A stretch of DNA of 38,746 nt from Burkholderiales bacterium (GTDB taxonomy: Bacteria; Pseudomonadota; Gammaproteobacteria; Burkholderiales; Burkholderiaceae_E): positions 1 through 38,746 of the forward strand of contig JAPOKJ010000036.1 in NCBI GenBank assembly GCA_029977705.1, given 5' to 3'. The position numbers were made by a program, and so were the translations under genes. This document shows, in pieces, positions 7,547-16,936 of the stretch. Below the pieces are notes generated by a model. The model searched no databases. It saw only the letters and a program-made list of their open reading frames with translations, and had not been told where the DNA came from. The first letter of the stretch is position 1. Each line of letters starts with the position of its first letter.

Positions 7547-9955
7547 ATGTCTGTTTCGCTTGAACTGCCCGCTGCGATTGCCCCCGAGGTCCAGCTCCAT
7601 ATCAACCGCAAGCTTGCCGAAGAGCTGAACGCCCGTCCCGAACAGGTACGGGCGGCGGTCCAGTTGCTCGATGAGGGGGCGACGGTCCCCTTCATCTCGC
7701 GCTATCGCAAGGAAGTCACAGGCGGCCTGGACGATACCCAGCTTCGTCTGCTCGAGGAGCGCCTGTCCTATCTGCGCGAACTCGAGGAGCGTCGGGTGGC
7801 CGTGATTGCCAGCGTCGAGCAGCAGGGCAAGCTGACGGCTGAATTGAAAGCACGGTTCCTGGCCGCTGACACCAAGCAACGTCTTGAAGACCTGTATCTG
7901 CCCTTCAAGCAAAAGCGCAGGACCCGAGCCCAGATCGCCCGTGAACTGGGTCTGGAGCCGCTTGCCGATGCGCTGCTGGCCGACCCCAGCCTTGATCCGC
8001 AGGAGCAGGCCAGTGCCTATCTCAAGCCTGGCGATGAAAAAGGCGAGGGCGCAGTGGCCGATGTCAAGGCAGCCCTGGATGGCGCCAAGGACATCCTGGC
8101 CGAGCGCTTTGCCGAAAAGGCCGAGATCCTGGAAGCGCTGCGTGAGCAATGGTGGCAGCAGGGCCAGATCGTGGCCAAGGTGGTCGAGGGCAAGCAGGCC
8201 GAGGGCGAAAAGTTTCGCGACTACTTCGACCACAGCGAGCCCGTCAGCGGCGTGCCCTCGCACCGCGCCCTGGCCTTGTTCCGGGGGCGCACGGCGGGGG
8301 TGCTCACCCTCAGGATTGCCCTCGATGAGGAGCAGGAGGCCCTGGTGCCCCATCCGTTCATCATCAAGCTGGGCGGACTGCTGCGTCTAGCCGAGGTGTT
8401 CAGGCTGCAGCGCAAGGCCGATGCCTGGCTGGCCGAGGTCTTGCGCTGGACTTGGCGCGTCAAGCTTTTCCCGCACTTCGAGACCGAGTTGTTCGGCCGC
8501 CTGCGCGAGCAGGCCGAGGCTGAGGCGATCCGGGTCTTCGGCGCCAACCTGAAGGACCTGCTGCTGGCAGCACCGGCCGGTCCGCGGGTGGTCATGGGCG
8601 TGGACCCGGGCATCCGAACCGGCTGCAAGCTGGCCGTCGTGGATGCCACTGGCAAGCTGCTTGACACGGCCACCATCTATCCGCACGAGCCGCGCCGCGA
8701 CTGGCAGGGCTCGCTGCACACCATGGCGGCGATGGTTCAAAAGCATGGTGTCAACCTGATCGCGATCGGCAATGGCACCGCATCGCGCGAGACCGAGAAG
8801 CTGGCCGCCGAGTTGATCGCGCTGGCGGGCAAGGTCGAGGGCGTGGCGCCGCCCAAGAAGGCGGTGGTGTCGGAGGCCGGCGCCTCGGTCTATTCGGCCA
8901 GCGAACTGGCCGCCAAGGAATTTCCGGACCTGGACGTGAGCATCCGCGGCGCCGTCTCGATCGCACGCCGGCTGCAGGATCCGCTGGCGGAGCTGGTCAA
9001 GATCGATCCCAAGGCGATCGGTGTCGGGCAGTACCAGCATGATGTCAATCAGCGTGAACTGGCCAAGCGCCTGGATGCGATCGTCGAGGATTGCGTGAAC
9101 GCGGTCGGCGTGGACGTCAACACCGCCTCGGCTGCCTTGCTGGCGCGGGTTTCGGGACTGAATAATCAGGCGGCGCAAAAGCTGGTGGCCTTTCGCGACC
9201 AGCATGGTGCCTTCCCGGACCGGGCCACGCTGCGCAAGGTGCCCTATGTTTCAGACAAGGTCTTCGAGCAGGCCGCCGGTTTCCTGCGCATTCCCAATGG
9301 CAGCAACCCGCTCGATGCATCGGCGGTGCATCCCGAGGCCTATCCAGTGGTTGAACGCATCATCGCCAGGGTCAAGCTCGGTATGACCGAATTGATGGGC
9401 AATGCCAAGGCACTGGCGCAATTGCGGCCGGCCGAGTTCAGTGATGAACAATTCGGTGAGCCCACCGTCAAGGACATCCTCAAGGAGCTGGAAAAGCCCG
9501 GGCGTGATCCGCGTGGCGAATTCAAGACCGCCAGCTTCGCCGATGGCATCGAGAACCTCTCCGACCTCAAGCCTGGCATGAAGTTGCAGGGAACCGTCAC
9601 CAACGTGGCCAACTTCGGCGCCTTTGTCGATGTCGGGGTGCATCAGGACGGTCTGGTGCATATTTCCCAGTTGTCCGACAAGTTCATCTCCGATCCGCGT
9701 GATGCCGTCAAGGTGGGGCAGGTCGTCAATGTCACGGTGGTCGAGGTCGACGTCGCCCGCAAGCGGATTGCCCTGACCATGAAGAGCGGAATGCCGCAGG
9801 CCGGCCGTGGCGGCGGCGGTGATAGAGTCGGGCCTGCTTCGGGAGGCCCGGCCCGCTTTGACCGGAATGCCCGCGCTGCTGGCTCCGGCCGTCCCGCGCA
9901 GCCTCTGAGCGGCGGCTTTGGTGCTGCGCTCGCGGACGCCCTGAAGAAGCGTTAA
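7547..9955 (+). CDS. tex: Tex family RNA-binding transcription accessory protein
   Basis: 802 residues, the usual Tex length. Tex is a cytoplasmic nucleic-acid-binding protein related to eukaryotic Spt6, linked in several bacteria to toxin gene expression and stress survival; its exact role is unsettled. Visible in order: helical N-terminal region with the conserved [18 protein letters not shown] near residue 45; a YqgF/RNase H-like domain from about 348 ([19 protein letters not shown]); helix-hairpin-helix repeats near 520-585 ([31 protein letters not shown]); and an S1 RNA-binding domain at about 676-750 ([20 protein letters not shown]). A Gly/Arg-rich tail follows ([10 protein letters not shown]). 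It starts 57 bases after clpB with no terminator between. Confidence 0.96.
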   Translation: MSVSLELPAAIAPEVQLHINRKLAEELNARPEQVRAAVQLLDEGATVPFISRYRKEVTGGLDDTQLRLLEERLSYLRELEERRVAVIASVEQQGKLTAELKARFLAADTKQRLEDLYLPFKQKRRTRAQIARELGLEPLADALLADPSLDPQEQASAYLKPGDEKGEGAVADVKAALDGAKDILAERFAEKAEILEALREQWWQQGQIVAKVVEGKQAEGEKFRDYFDHSEPVSGVPSHRALALFRGRTAGVLTLRIALDEEQEALVPHPFIIKLGGLLRLAEVFRLQRKADAWLAEVLRWTWRVKLFPHFETELFGRLREQAEAEAIRVFGANLKDLLLAAPAGPRVVMGVDPGIRTGCKLAVVDATGKLLDTATIYPHEPRRDWQGSLHTMAAMVQKHGVNLIAIGNGTASRETEKLAAELIALAGKVEGVAPPKKAVVSEAGASVYSASELAAKEFPDLDVSIRGAVSIARRLQDPLAELVKIDPKAIGVGQYQHDVNQRELAKRLDAIVEDCVNAVGVDVNTASAALLARVSGLNNQAAQKLVAFRDQHGAFPDRATLRKVPYVSDKVFEQAAGFLRIPNGSNPLDASAVHPEAYPVVERIIARVKLGMTELMGNAKALAQLRPAEFSDEQFGEPTVKDILKELEKPGRDPRGEFKTASFADGIENLSDLKPGMKLQGTVTNVANFGAFVDVGVHQDGLVHISQLSDKFISDPRDAVKVGQVVNVTVVEVDVARKRIALTMKSGMPQAGRGGGGDRVGPASGGPARFDRNARAAGSGRPAQPLSGGFGAALADALKKR

Positions 9956-10006
9956 TTCACGTGCCGGTTCGTCGAGGCCGGCGCAGATTCATTGGGTGCC
10001 GATGCC

Positions 10007-11716
10007 ATGCTTGATCTGAAAATTCGCGGCGCCCGGGTCTTCGATGGCCTGGGCAATCCTGACGTACTGGCGGACTTGGGGGTTCGCGATGGCCGGATCG
10101 TTGCCATTGGCAAGCTTGACGAGCCCGCTCGCGACACCATCGAGGCGGCCGGTCTGGCCCTGATGCCTGGCATCGTTGACAACCATACCCACTATGACGC
10201 CCAGGTCACCTGGGACAGCGCCTGCAGTCCCTCGCCGCAGATGGGTGTCACGACGGCTGTCATCGGCAATTGCGGCTTCACGATCGCGCCCTGCCGACCC
10301 GAGCATCGGGATCGCATCATGCGCAACCTGACCCAGGTCGAGGGCATGTCGCTCGATGTGCTTCGTGCCGGCATCGACTGGCAGTTCGAATCGATCGCCG
10401 AATATTTCGACTTCGTCGAGCGCAAGGGCAGCCTGATGAATCTGGCTGGCTTTGTCGGCCACTCCTCGGTGCGCACCTTCGTGATGGGCGATGCAGCCAG
10501 CCAGCGCGCGGCCACGGCCGAGGAGATCGAGCAGATGAAAGTGCTCGTTGCTGAGGGCCTGAAGGCGGGTGCCATCGGCTTTGCCACCAGCACTTCGCCT
10601 GCCCACAACGGCGAGGGCGGTGAGCCGATGGCCTCGCGCCTGGCCAGCGACGATGAATTGCGTACCCTGGTCGGCACCCTGGGTGAGGCTGGCAAGGGCT
10701 TGTTCATGCTGACCAAGGGGGGCCACACCCCGATCGATTTCCTGGCCTCGCTGGCCGAGGACACTGGGCGGCCGGTGGTGGTGGCGGCCTTGCTGCACAA
10801 CTCGACCAATCCCGGCATGGTGTTCAAGGAACTGGATGCCTTGCAGGCGGCGCGCGAGCGCGGCGTGCAGATCCGTGGCGCGGTCTCCCCCTGTCCGCTG
10901 ACCAATGACTTCACGATGCACTCGCCCTATCCGGTAGAGGGGCTGGCGGCCTGGAGGCCGGCGCTGGGCCTGAAGGGAGAGGCCCTGAAGGCGCAACTGG
11001 CGGATCCGGGCTTTCGCGAGGCGGTGCGCCAGGAGGTATCCAGGCCCGCAGTCTTTCGCATTTTCAATGGCGAGTGGCGCAAGGTGCAGGTCGTCCAGAC
11101 CCAGCGTCCCGAGCATGCGGCCCTTGAGCATCGCAACATCGCCGACCTGGCTCAGGAGGCGGGCAAGGATCCGCTCGATTTCATGCTCGATCTGGCCATC
11201 AGCGAGAACCTGGACACGGTGTTCAGTGCGGTGCTGCTGAACTCGGACGAGGAAGCGGTCGGCCGCATGTTGCGCCACCCTGCTAGCCTGGTGTCCCTGT
11301 CGGACGCGGGCGCGCACCTGACCTTTTTCAATGATGCTGGTTTTGGCCTGCATCTGCTGGGCCACTGGTGCCGGGATCGGGGGGTGCTGACCCTGCCCGA
11401 GGCGATTCGCAAACTGACGCACGAACCGGCCAGCTTGTTCGGCATCCGTGATCGCGGCGTGATCCGCCCGGGCGCACACGCCGACCTGATGCTGTTTGAT
11501 CCGGCCCGCGTCAACCGTGGCCCCAAATACCGGGCCCACGACCTGCCGGCGGGTGGCGCACGCCTGCTGACGCCGGCGATAGGCGTGCACGGGGTCTGGG
11601 TCAATGGCGAGCGCATTGTCGGCCATGATGGCGAACTCATCGAGGCCGCTCGCCAGGCGCAACTGCGGCCAGGGCGCTTCCTGCGCGAGTTCGCGGCCGC
11701 TCCCGCCCAGGCTTAG
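10007..11716 (+). CDS. Amidohydrolase, N-acyl-D-amino-acid deacylase type
   Basis: 569 residues from the ATG at 10007; a TTG at 9992 is in frame, but MLDLKIRGARVFDGLG is the normal family start. D-aminoacylase-type amidohydrolases remove the acyl group from N-acyl-D-amino acids with one or two metal ions in a TIM barrel. The metal site is clear: DNHTHYDAQVTWD with H60 and H62, preceded by LALMPGIVDNH. Later barrel elements include GHSSVRTFVMGD, ATSTSPAHNGEG, and SLSDAGAHLTFF with the probable catalytic Asp. The C-terminal small beta domain ends VHGVWVNGERIVGHDGEL, as in the family. The actual substrate is unknown; many relatives are only generically annotated. It stands 51 bases after tex and is convergent with the patatin gene. 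Confidence 0.85.
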   Translation: MLDLKIRGARVFDGLGNPDVLADLGVRDGRIVAIGKLDEPARDTIEAAGLALMPGIVDNHTHYDAQVTWDSACSPSPQMGVTTAVIGNCGFTIAPCRPEHRDRIMRNLTQVEGMSLDVLRAGIDWQFESIAEYFDFVERKGSLMNLAGFVGHSSVRTFVMGDAASQRAATAEEIEQMKVLVAEGLKAGAIGFATSTSPAHNGEGGEPMASRLASDDELRTLVGTLGEAGKGLFMLTKGGHTPIDFLASLAEDTGRPVVVAALLHNSTNPGMVFKELDALQAARERGVQIRGAVSPCPLTNDFTMHSPYPVEGLAAWRPALGLKGEALKAQLADPGFREAVRQEVSRPAVFRIFNGEWRKVQVVQTQRPEHAALEHRNIADLAQEAGKDPLDFMLDLAISENLDTVFSAVLLNSDEEAVGRMLRHPASLVSLSDAGAHLTFFNDAGFGLHLLGHWCRDRGVLTLPEAIRKLTHEPASLFGIRDRGVIRPGAHADLMLFDPARVNRGPKYRAHDLPAGGARLLTPAIGVHGVWVNGERIVGHDGELIEAARQAQLRPGRFLREFAAAPAQA

Positions 11717-11746
11717 CTTCGAACCTGCGCAGCGGGTGGAGGCACC

Positions 11747-12961
11747 TCAATTCCAGGTCAGCGGGGACAAGCCGATCTGGCTGCCCAGCCGGTACAGCAG
11801 CTTCATCTCGTCCTGATCAAATTCGAGCGAGTCCTTCTCCAGGCGCACGCCGGGGGGGATGGCCTGGACATTGAACCGTGCACCGATCGAGCGCGCCAGC
11901 AGGCTGATTCGCGCCAGATTGCTGGCCAGGTTGCTGCGCTGGGAGTGGTTGATGGTGGCCACCGAGATGGCCACCATGTCGGGCTCGACCGCTTGCAGGT
12001 ATTCGACCTCGATCTGCTGGTTGACCAGCGCAAACAGGTGCAATCGTGGGCGCTCGCCCCCCATTTCCCGCAAGGCTCCATCGACATCGACCAGCAGCCC
12101 CGGGATCAGCAGCGGTGATTCGATCCCTCCGTCGACATGCATCTGCTGGTAGATACGATTTTCATGGACCACCGGGAAATACACAGGCGGGAACACCAGG
12201 GGCACCGAGCTGGAAGCGAGCAGGATGTCGCGCAGGCGCGGCACCGTGTCGGGTGAGTTGCTGCTTGCGATGGCGCCCAGGTCCCAGATCACGGTACGTT
12301 GCCGGTCAAGATCGGTGGTGCCGACATAGAGCCGGCGACCCTTGCGGTGCTCGGCTGCGATGGCTGCGGCAAAGTCATCGTTGATCAGTTCACGGATCAG
12401 GTTGCGCAGCGGGCCCGGATCCTTGAGGGACAGCTCGCGCAGCACATTGGCCAAAGGCCGGTCCTTGTAGATCCGCGAGGCCTGGCTGTTGGTGTAAAGA
12501 CGCCCCAGCGTTTCATCCCAGGCCGGGCCCAGAAACACCAGGGGCGCCATCAACGCACCGGTGGAGATGCCGGTGATGATGTCGAACTCCGGGCGGTCAC
12601 CGCGAGCGCTCCAGCCGCGCATCAGACCGGCCCCGAAGGCGCCGTTGGCACCACCGCCAGACAAGGCCAGCATAGTCAGGGACTGTCCCGCCGTCAGGCG
12701 GCCCGTTCGCAGCGCCATGGCCTGGGCCAGATCCTTGCGGATCTGGGGATTGCCGGCAGCCGACTGGCTACCCAGGGCGCCCTCGGGGAGGCGGTCGAGG
12801 GCGATCTGCGGTAGCGGGGGCGGACGCGAGGCACTGCAGGCGGCCAGTGCCAGAAAGCCCAGGACGAGGGCAGCCCGCCGCAGCGAGGCGGAAAATATTT
12901 TCAGCGCCGGCACAGGCCGGTCATCAAGCTCATTTATCATTCGATCCAGACGAAAAGTCAT
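11747..12961 (-). CDS. Patatin-like phospholipase, predicted lipoprotein
   Basis: 404 residues from ATG at 12961; a GTG at 12976 and an ATG at 12940 are possible alternatives. A hydrophobic segment ends in a lipobox (LALAACSAS), so the protein is probably lipidated and held in the envelope after export. The patatin domain shows the oxyanion motif SGGGANGAFGAG, the nucleophile elbow GISTG (GxSxG), and the DG of the Ser-Asp dyad in MHVDGGI. These are the hallmarks of a serine-aspartate lipid acyl hydrolase. Substrate preference cannot be read. It is divergent from the decarboxylase gene, with 83 bases between starts. It could act in membrane lipid turnover or be an exported effector-like lipase; nothing nearby suggests a secretion system. 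Confidence 0.87.
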   Translation of the reverse strand: MTFRLDRMINELDDRPVPALKIFSASLRRAALVLGFLALAACSASRPPPLPQIALDRLPEGALGSQSAAGNPQIRKDLAQAMALRTGRLTAGQSLTMLALSGGGANGAFGAGLMRGWSARGDRPEFDIITGISTGALMAPLVFLGPAWDETLGRLYTNSQASRIYKDRPLANVLRELSLKDPGPLRNLIRELINDDFAAAIAAEHRKGRRLYVGTTDLDRQRTVIWDLGAIASSNSPDTVPRLRDILLASSSVPLVFPPVYFPVVHENRIYQQMHVDGGIESPLLIPGLLVDVDGALREMGGERPRLHLFALVNQQIEVEYLQAVEPDMVAISVATINHSQRSNLASNLARISLLARSIGARFNVQAIPPGVRLEKDSLEFDQDEMKLLYRLGSQIGLSPLTWN

Positions 12962-12972
12962 GCCTTGGTGGG

Positions 12973-12989
12973 CCACGCGTTTTCCGTGG
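12973..12989. other. Small inverted repeat between divergent patatin and decarboxylase genes
   Basis: CCACG at 12973-12977 and CGTGG at 12985-12989 form a five-base perfect palindrome with a seven-base spacer, in the 83-base divergent intergenic region. It could be an operator for one or both genes, or chance in GC-rich DNA. Confidence 0.2.
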
Positions 12990-13044
12990 TCAGGGACAGC
13001 CCGGGATATCGTCCAAGAAATACCTCTCTCTGACAGGAAACCCC

Positions 13045-15288
13045 ATGAAATTTCGCTTCCCGGTAGTCATTATCGACGAAGACTGGAAGTCCGACTCGGC
13101 CAGCGGGCTGGGCATTCGCGCCGTTGCCAAGGCGCTCGAGGACCAGGGCATGGAGGTGGTCGGAGGATTCACCTATATTGACGTCGGCATGGTCGCCAAC
13201 CAGGCCGCCCGGGCCTCGGCTTTCATCGTATCGATCGACGATGAGGAAATCAATGTGGATGGCGACGAGAGCCATGCCATTGGCGAGTTGCGCAAGTTCA
13301 TCGTCGAGACCCGCCGGCGCAATCCCGACATCCCGATCTTCCTGTTCGGCGAGACCCGCACCTCCCAGCACATTCCCAACGAGATCCTCAAGGAGCTGCA
13401 CGGCTTCATCCACATGTTTGAGGACACGCCGGAGTTTGTGGCCCGCATGATCATCCGGGAGTGCAACAACTACCTGAGCTCGGTCGCGCCGCCCTTTTTC
13501 AAGGCGCTGGTCAACTACGCCAACGACGGCTCTTATTCATGGCATTGCCCGGGACATTCCGGTGGCGTGGCCTTCCTCAAGAGCCCGGTGGGCCAGATGT
13601 TCCACCAGTTCTTCGGCGAGAACATGTTGCGTGCCGACGTGTGCAATGCGGTCGACGAACTCGGGCAATTGCTGGACCACACCGGTCCTGTGGCCGCCGC
13701 CGAGCGCAATGCCGCCCGCATCTTCAATGCCGATCACCTGTTTTTCGTCACCAATGGCACATCGACCTCGAACAAGATCGTGTGGCATTCGGCCGTGGCG
13801 ACCGATGACATCGTCCTGGTGGACCGCAATTGTCACAAGAGCGTCCTGCACGCCATCATGATGACCGGTACGGTTCCGATCTTCCTGCAGCCGACGCGCA
13901 ATCATCTGGGCATCATTGGACCGATTCCGCTCGAGGAATTTTCCCGCGAGAGCATCCAGGCCAAGATCGATGCCAACCCGCTGGTCAAGAACAAGCAGGC
14001 GCGGCCCCGCGTGATGACGATCACCCAGTCCACCTACGACGGCATTCTCTACAACGTCGAAAAGATCAAGGAAGGCCTGGACGGCTTCGTCGACAACCTG
14101 CACTTCGATGAGGCCTGGCTGCCGCACGCCACCTTTCATCCCTTCTATCACGAGATGCATGCCATCGGCCCGAACCGGCCGCGCTCGAAGCATTCCCCAG
14201 TCTTCTCGACCCAGAGCACCCACAAGCTGCTGGCCGGTCTGTCGCAGGCCTCACAGATCCTGGTGCAGGACTCCGAAGAGCTGAAGCTGGACAAGTTCCG
14301 CTTCAACGAGTCCTACCTCATGCATACCTCCACCTCGCCCCAGTACGCGATCATCGCCTCGCTCGATGTGGCCGCTGCGATGATGGAGCCGCCCGGGGGG
14401 ACCGCGCTGGTCGAGGAATCGATCTCGGAGGCCCTCGATTTCCGGCGCGCGATGCGCAAGGTCGACGCCGAGTTCGGCGATTCCTGGTGGTTCCAGGTCT
14501 GGGGACCCAAGCAGTTCGAGCATGAGGGTGTCGGCAACCGTCAGGAATGGTTCCTCCAGTCCTCGGACAAATGGCATGGCTTTGGCAAGGTTGCGCCGGG
14601 CTTCAACATGCTCGATCCGATCAAGGCCACGATCGTGACCCCGGGCCTGGATATCAATGGCAAGTTTGCCAAGCAGGGCATTCCGGCATCGATCGTCACC
14701 AAGTACCTGGCCGAGCACGGCGTGATCGTCGAAAAGACCGGCCTGTACTCGTTCTTCGTGATGTTCACCATCGGCATCACCAAGGGACGCTGGAACACCC
14801 TGGTGACCGAACTGCAGCAGTTCAAGATGGACTACGACAACAACGCGCCCCTGTGGCGCGTCATGCCCGAGTTCGTGCAGGCGCAGCCGCGCTACGAGCG
14901 CATCGGCCTGCGGGACCTTGCCCAGCAGATTCACGAGGAATACCGTCGCCATGATGTGGCTCGTGTGACCACCGATATGTACCTGTCGACCATGGAGCCG
15001 GCGATGAAGCCGTCGGATGCGTTTGAGTGTCTGGCAAGGCATCGCGTTGATCGGGTGCCCATCGACGACCTGGAAGGTCGGATCACCACAAATCTGGTCA
15101 CACCCTATCCGCCCGGCATTCCCTTGCTGATTCCTGGCGAGCGCTTCAACCGCTCGATCGTCCAGTACCTGCAGTTTGCCCGCGACTTCAATGCCGCCTT
15201 CCCTGGCTTTCATACCGATGTGCATGGACTGGTGGTCGAGAAGGTCGGTGGCAACGACCAGTACTTCGTCGATTGCGTGAAGTCCTGA
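13045..15288 (+). CDS. Arginine/lysine/ornithine decarboxylase, PLP fold type III family
   Basis: 747 residues from the ATG at 13045, preceded by ACAGGA; the frame is open upstream but only into the divergent patatin gene. These large decarboxylases use pyridoxal phosphate to convert a basic amino acid to its amine (agmatine, cadaverine or putrescine), consuming a proton. Visible: N-terminal response-regulator-like wing domain (about 1-130, FPVVIIDEDWKSDSASG); the PLP-binding core with DNLHFDEAWLPHA, and the Schiff-base lysine at about K394 in STQSTHKLLAGLSQAS; and a C-terminal domain ending GGNDQYFVDCVKS. The basic substrate cannot be decided safely; lysine, arginine and ornithine enzymes share these motifs. 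A hydratase-fold gene follows after 18 bases. Confidence 0.92.
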   Translation: MKFRFPVVIIDEDWKSDSASGLGIRAVAKALEDQGMEVVGGFTYIDVGMVANQAARASAFIVSIDDEEINVDGDESHAIGELRKFIVETRRRNPDIPIFLFGETRTSQHIPNEILKELHGFIHMFEDTPEFVARMIIRECNNYLSSVAPPFFKALVNYANDGSYSWHCPGHSGGVAFLKSPVGQMFHQFFGENMLRADVCNAVDELGQLLDHTGPVAAAERNAARIFNADHLFFVTNGTSTSNKIVWHSAVATDDIVLVDRNCHKSVLHAIMMTGTVPIFLQPTRNHLGIIGPIPLEEFSRESIQAKIDANPLVKNKQARPRVMTITQSTYDGILYNVEKIKEGLDGFVDNLHFDEAWLPHATFHPFYHEMHAIGPNRPRSKHSPVFSTQSTHKLLAGLSQASQILVQDSEELKLDKFRFNESYLMHTSTSPQYAIIASLDVAAAMMEPPGGTALVEESISEALDFRRAMRKVDAEFGDSWWFQVWGPKQFEHEGVGNRQEWFLQSSDKWHGFGKVAPGFNMLDPIKATIVTPGLDINGKFAKQGIPASIVTKYLAEHGVIVEKTGLYSFFVMFTIGITKGRWNTLVTELQQFKMDYDNNAPLWRVMPEFVQAQPRYERIGLRDLAQQIHEEYRRHDVARVTTDMYLSTMEPAMKPSDAFECLARHRVDRVPIDDLEGRITTNLVTPYPPGIPLLIPGERFNRSIVQYLQFARDFNAAFPGFHTDVHGLVVEKVGGNDQYFVDCVKS

Positions 15289-15306
15289 CGCGGGCAGGGA
15301 TCGACG

Positions 15307-16110
15307 ATGTCTTTACAGTCCGCACAACAGGTGGCCGGCCTCATCTGGCAGGCCTGGCGCGAGGGTGGGCAGATGGATGCCGTCCCTGAGCAGATCCGTC
15401 CCCAAAGCCGCGAGCAGGGTTATGCCGCACAATCCGAACTGGCACGTCTGAGCGGCAGTCCGTTGTTCGGCTGGAAGATTGCCGCCACCAGTGTGGCGGG
15501 TCAAAAACACATTGGCGTCGATGGACCGCTCGCCGGCCGGATTTTTTCGGACCGTGTGATCCCCGAAGGGCGCCCGATCCAGCTGCGCGGCAACCGGATG
15601 GCTCTGGCCGAGTGCGAATTTGCCTTCCGGATGGGTCGCGACCTGCCCGCCCGCAGCGCGCCTTACGGCCTGGCCGAAGTACTCGATGCGGTGGCCAGCC
15701 TGCATCCCGCCATCGAGATGCCGAGTACCCGTATCGCCGCCGTCGAGCGTGCCGGCGCGCCGACGCTGATTGCCGATAACGCCTGTGGCCATGAGTTCAT
15801 GCTGGGCCAGTCCTGCGGCGATGATTGGCGAAGCATCAATCTGGCAGGCCAGTCGGTCGAGGCCACCCTGTCCCGAACCGGCGTCGCGCCGGTGCTGCAT
15901 CAGGGGGTGGGGGCCAATGTGCTGGGCGATCCGCGCCAGGCCCTGCGCTGGCTGGTCAATGAATTGTCTGCGCTTGGTCTGGGTCTCGGGGCCGGGGCCG
16001 TGGTGACCACAGGCACCTGCGTGCCGCCGATCCCGGTCCAGCCCGGCCAGATGCTGGCCATCGATTTTGGCAGGGCGGGGCGCATGGTCGCCCATTTCAT
16101 CGACACCTAG
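15307..16110 (+). CDS. 2-keto-4-pentenoate hydratase-like protein (fumarylacetoacetase fold)
   Basis: 267 residues, the size of MhpD/XylJ/HpcG hydratases, which add water to 2-hydroxy-dienoates in aromatic meta-cleavage pathways using a divalent metal. Visible signatures: GWKIAATSVAGQKHIGVDGP near residue 54, the acidic LAECEFAFRMGRDL near 100 (metal ligands in the family), AIEMPSTRI near 138, and the C-terminal TTGTCVPPIPVQPGQM. No other aromatic-degradation genes are nearby, so it may act alone or on a different 2-keto acid; 4-oxalocrotonate decarboxylase is a close relative. It is 18 bases after the decarboxylase, so the two are probably cotranscribed, although no shared pathway is obvious. 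It converges on the glycine-rich protein gene, seven bases apart. Confidence 0.85.
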   Translation: MSLQSAQQVAGLIWQAWREGGQMDAVPEQIRPQSREQGYAAQSELARLSGSPLFGWKIAATSVAGQKHIGVDGPLAGRIFSDRVIPEGRPIQLRGNRMALAECEFAFRMGRDLPARSAPYGLAEVLDAVASLHPAIEMPSTRIAAVERAGAPTLIADNACGHEFMLGQSCGDDWRSINLAGQSVEATLSRTGVAPVLHQGVGANVLGDPRQALRWLVNELSALGLGLGAGAVVTTGTCVPPIPVQPGQMLAIDFGRAGRMVAHFIDT

Positions 16111-16117
16111 ACAGGCC

Positions 16118-16936
16118 TCAGTCTCCGCCGCAGCCGCCACCACCGCAACCGTCGCCGCTTGCGCCGGCGCCGCCGCTGCTGCCGCCCGCACCTGCACCTG
16201 CACCTGCACCTGCACCTGCACCCGCGCCGCTCGAGCTTCCACTGCCGCCGCTGCTGCCCGAACCTTCGCTGCCACTGCCTGCAAAGGTCGAGGCATCGTT
16301 GTCGTGCGTCGGGCCGAGACCTTCGATGCTGCCATCAAAGCGCAGGCTGTCGAAATCCCCGCCGCAGTGAACAATGGTGCTGGCCGGTCCGGTAGCGTTA
16401 AGACGCCTCACCGCATCGCAGTCAGCGGAATAGCGGAAGCCTTCGGCAATGCCCAGCTTGTCATCGAGTGCGAACAGCAACGGCAATCGGGTGGGCTTGA
16501 GCGGGTGGATGTTTTCCTCGCGGCAGGCCCACCACCAGCAGCGCCGCAGTCCTGCATTGGCCTGCCGGACGCTGCCCAGGACCACCGCCGGCGTGTGATG
16601 CATGAAGCGGCCAAAGGCCTTCTTGCAGAAGGCTTCATATTCGCGCGTGTTGAGGATGAACTCATGCCACAGGTCATCGACCACCTGTGAGGGCATCGAG
16701 ACAAATTGCAGCCCGCTCTTGTGGTGCGTCAGGAAGAAGTGCCGCAGGCCACGCGAGACCAGTTGGCATTGCTTGAGTGACAGTTGCGGATGCTGCTTTT
16801 GCAACTTCGTGAACAGGCCTTGCGGGAACACATAGTCGCGGATAAAGGCCTCGCGGGCGAGCTTGCGGTGACGATCGCGCAGGATCAGGGCAACCACCCC
16901 CAGCCCGAAGGCGATGAAGATGAGGACCGGAATCAT
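16118..16936 (-). CDS. Glycine-rich membrane-anchored protein (GRDP/DUF1399-like)
   Basis: 272 residues. An N-terminal membrane helix (IPVLIFIAFGLGVVALIL) is followed by a basic stop and a helical domain. DDLWHEFILNTREYEAFC near residues 86-103 resembles the WH...Y..FC pattern of glycine-rich-domain-containing proteins (GRDP/DUF1399). Cysteines and tryptophans are dense at RRCWWWACREEN. The C-terminal 60 residues are low complexity: Gly/Ser, then a run of Ala-Gly pairs, ending GCGGGGCGGD. Such CGGGG tails are common in this bacterial family. Function is unknown. Its ATG overlaps the stop of the NTF2-like gene by four bases, so the two are coupled. Membership of GRDP is my recognition of the motif, not a search result. 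Confidence 0.7.
   Translation of the reverse strand: MIPVLIFIAFGLGVVALILRDRHRKLAREAFIRDYVFPQGLFTKLQKQHPQLSLKQCQLVSRGLRHFFLTHHKSGLQFVSMPSQVVDDLWHEFILNTREYEAFCKKAFGRFMHHTPAVVLGSVRQANAGLRRCWWWACREENIHPLKPTRLPLLFALDDKLGIAEGFRYSADCDAVRRLNATGPASTIVHCGGDFDSLRFDGSIEGLGPTHDNDASTFAGSGSEGSGSSGGSGSSSGAGAGAGAGAGAGAGGSSGGAGASGDGCGGGGCGGD
16189..16222 (+). repeat. Hexanucleotide tandem repeat CACCTG
   Basis: Five perfect copies of CACCTG from 16189 to 16218 plus a partial CACC. Read on the minus strand it codes the Ala-Gly pairs in the tail of the glycine-rich protein. Because the unit is six bases, slippage would change length by two residues without breaking the frame. Confidence 0.95.

Noticed and set aside
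12847-13044. 66-codon upstream extension of the decarboxylase
   Set aside because: It overlaps the divergent patatin gene, while the ATG at 13045 has a ribosome site and begins the family's normal N-terminus.
16189-16222. Short regular repeat as a possible CRISPR-like array
   Set aside because: The units are contiguous six-base repeats without spacers and lie inside a coding sequence; no cas genes are present.
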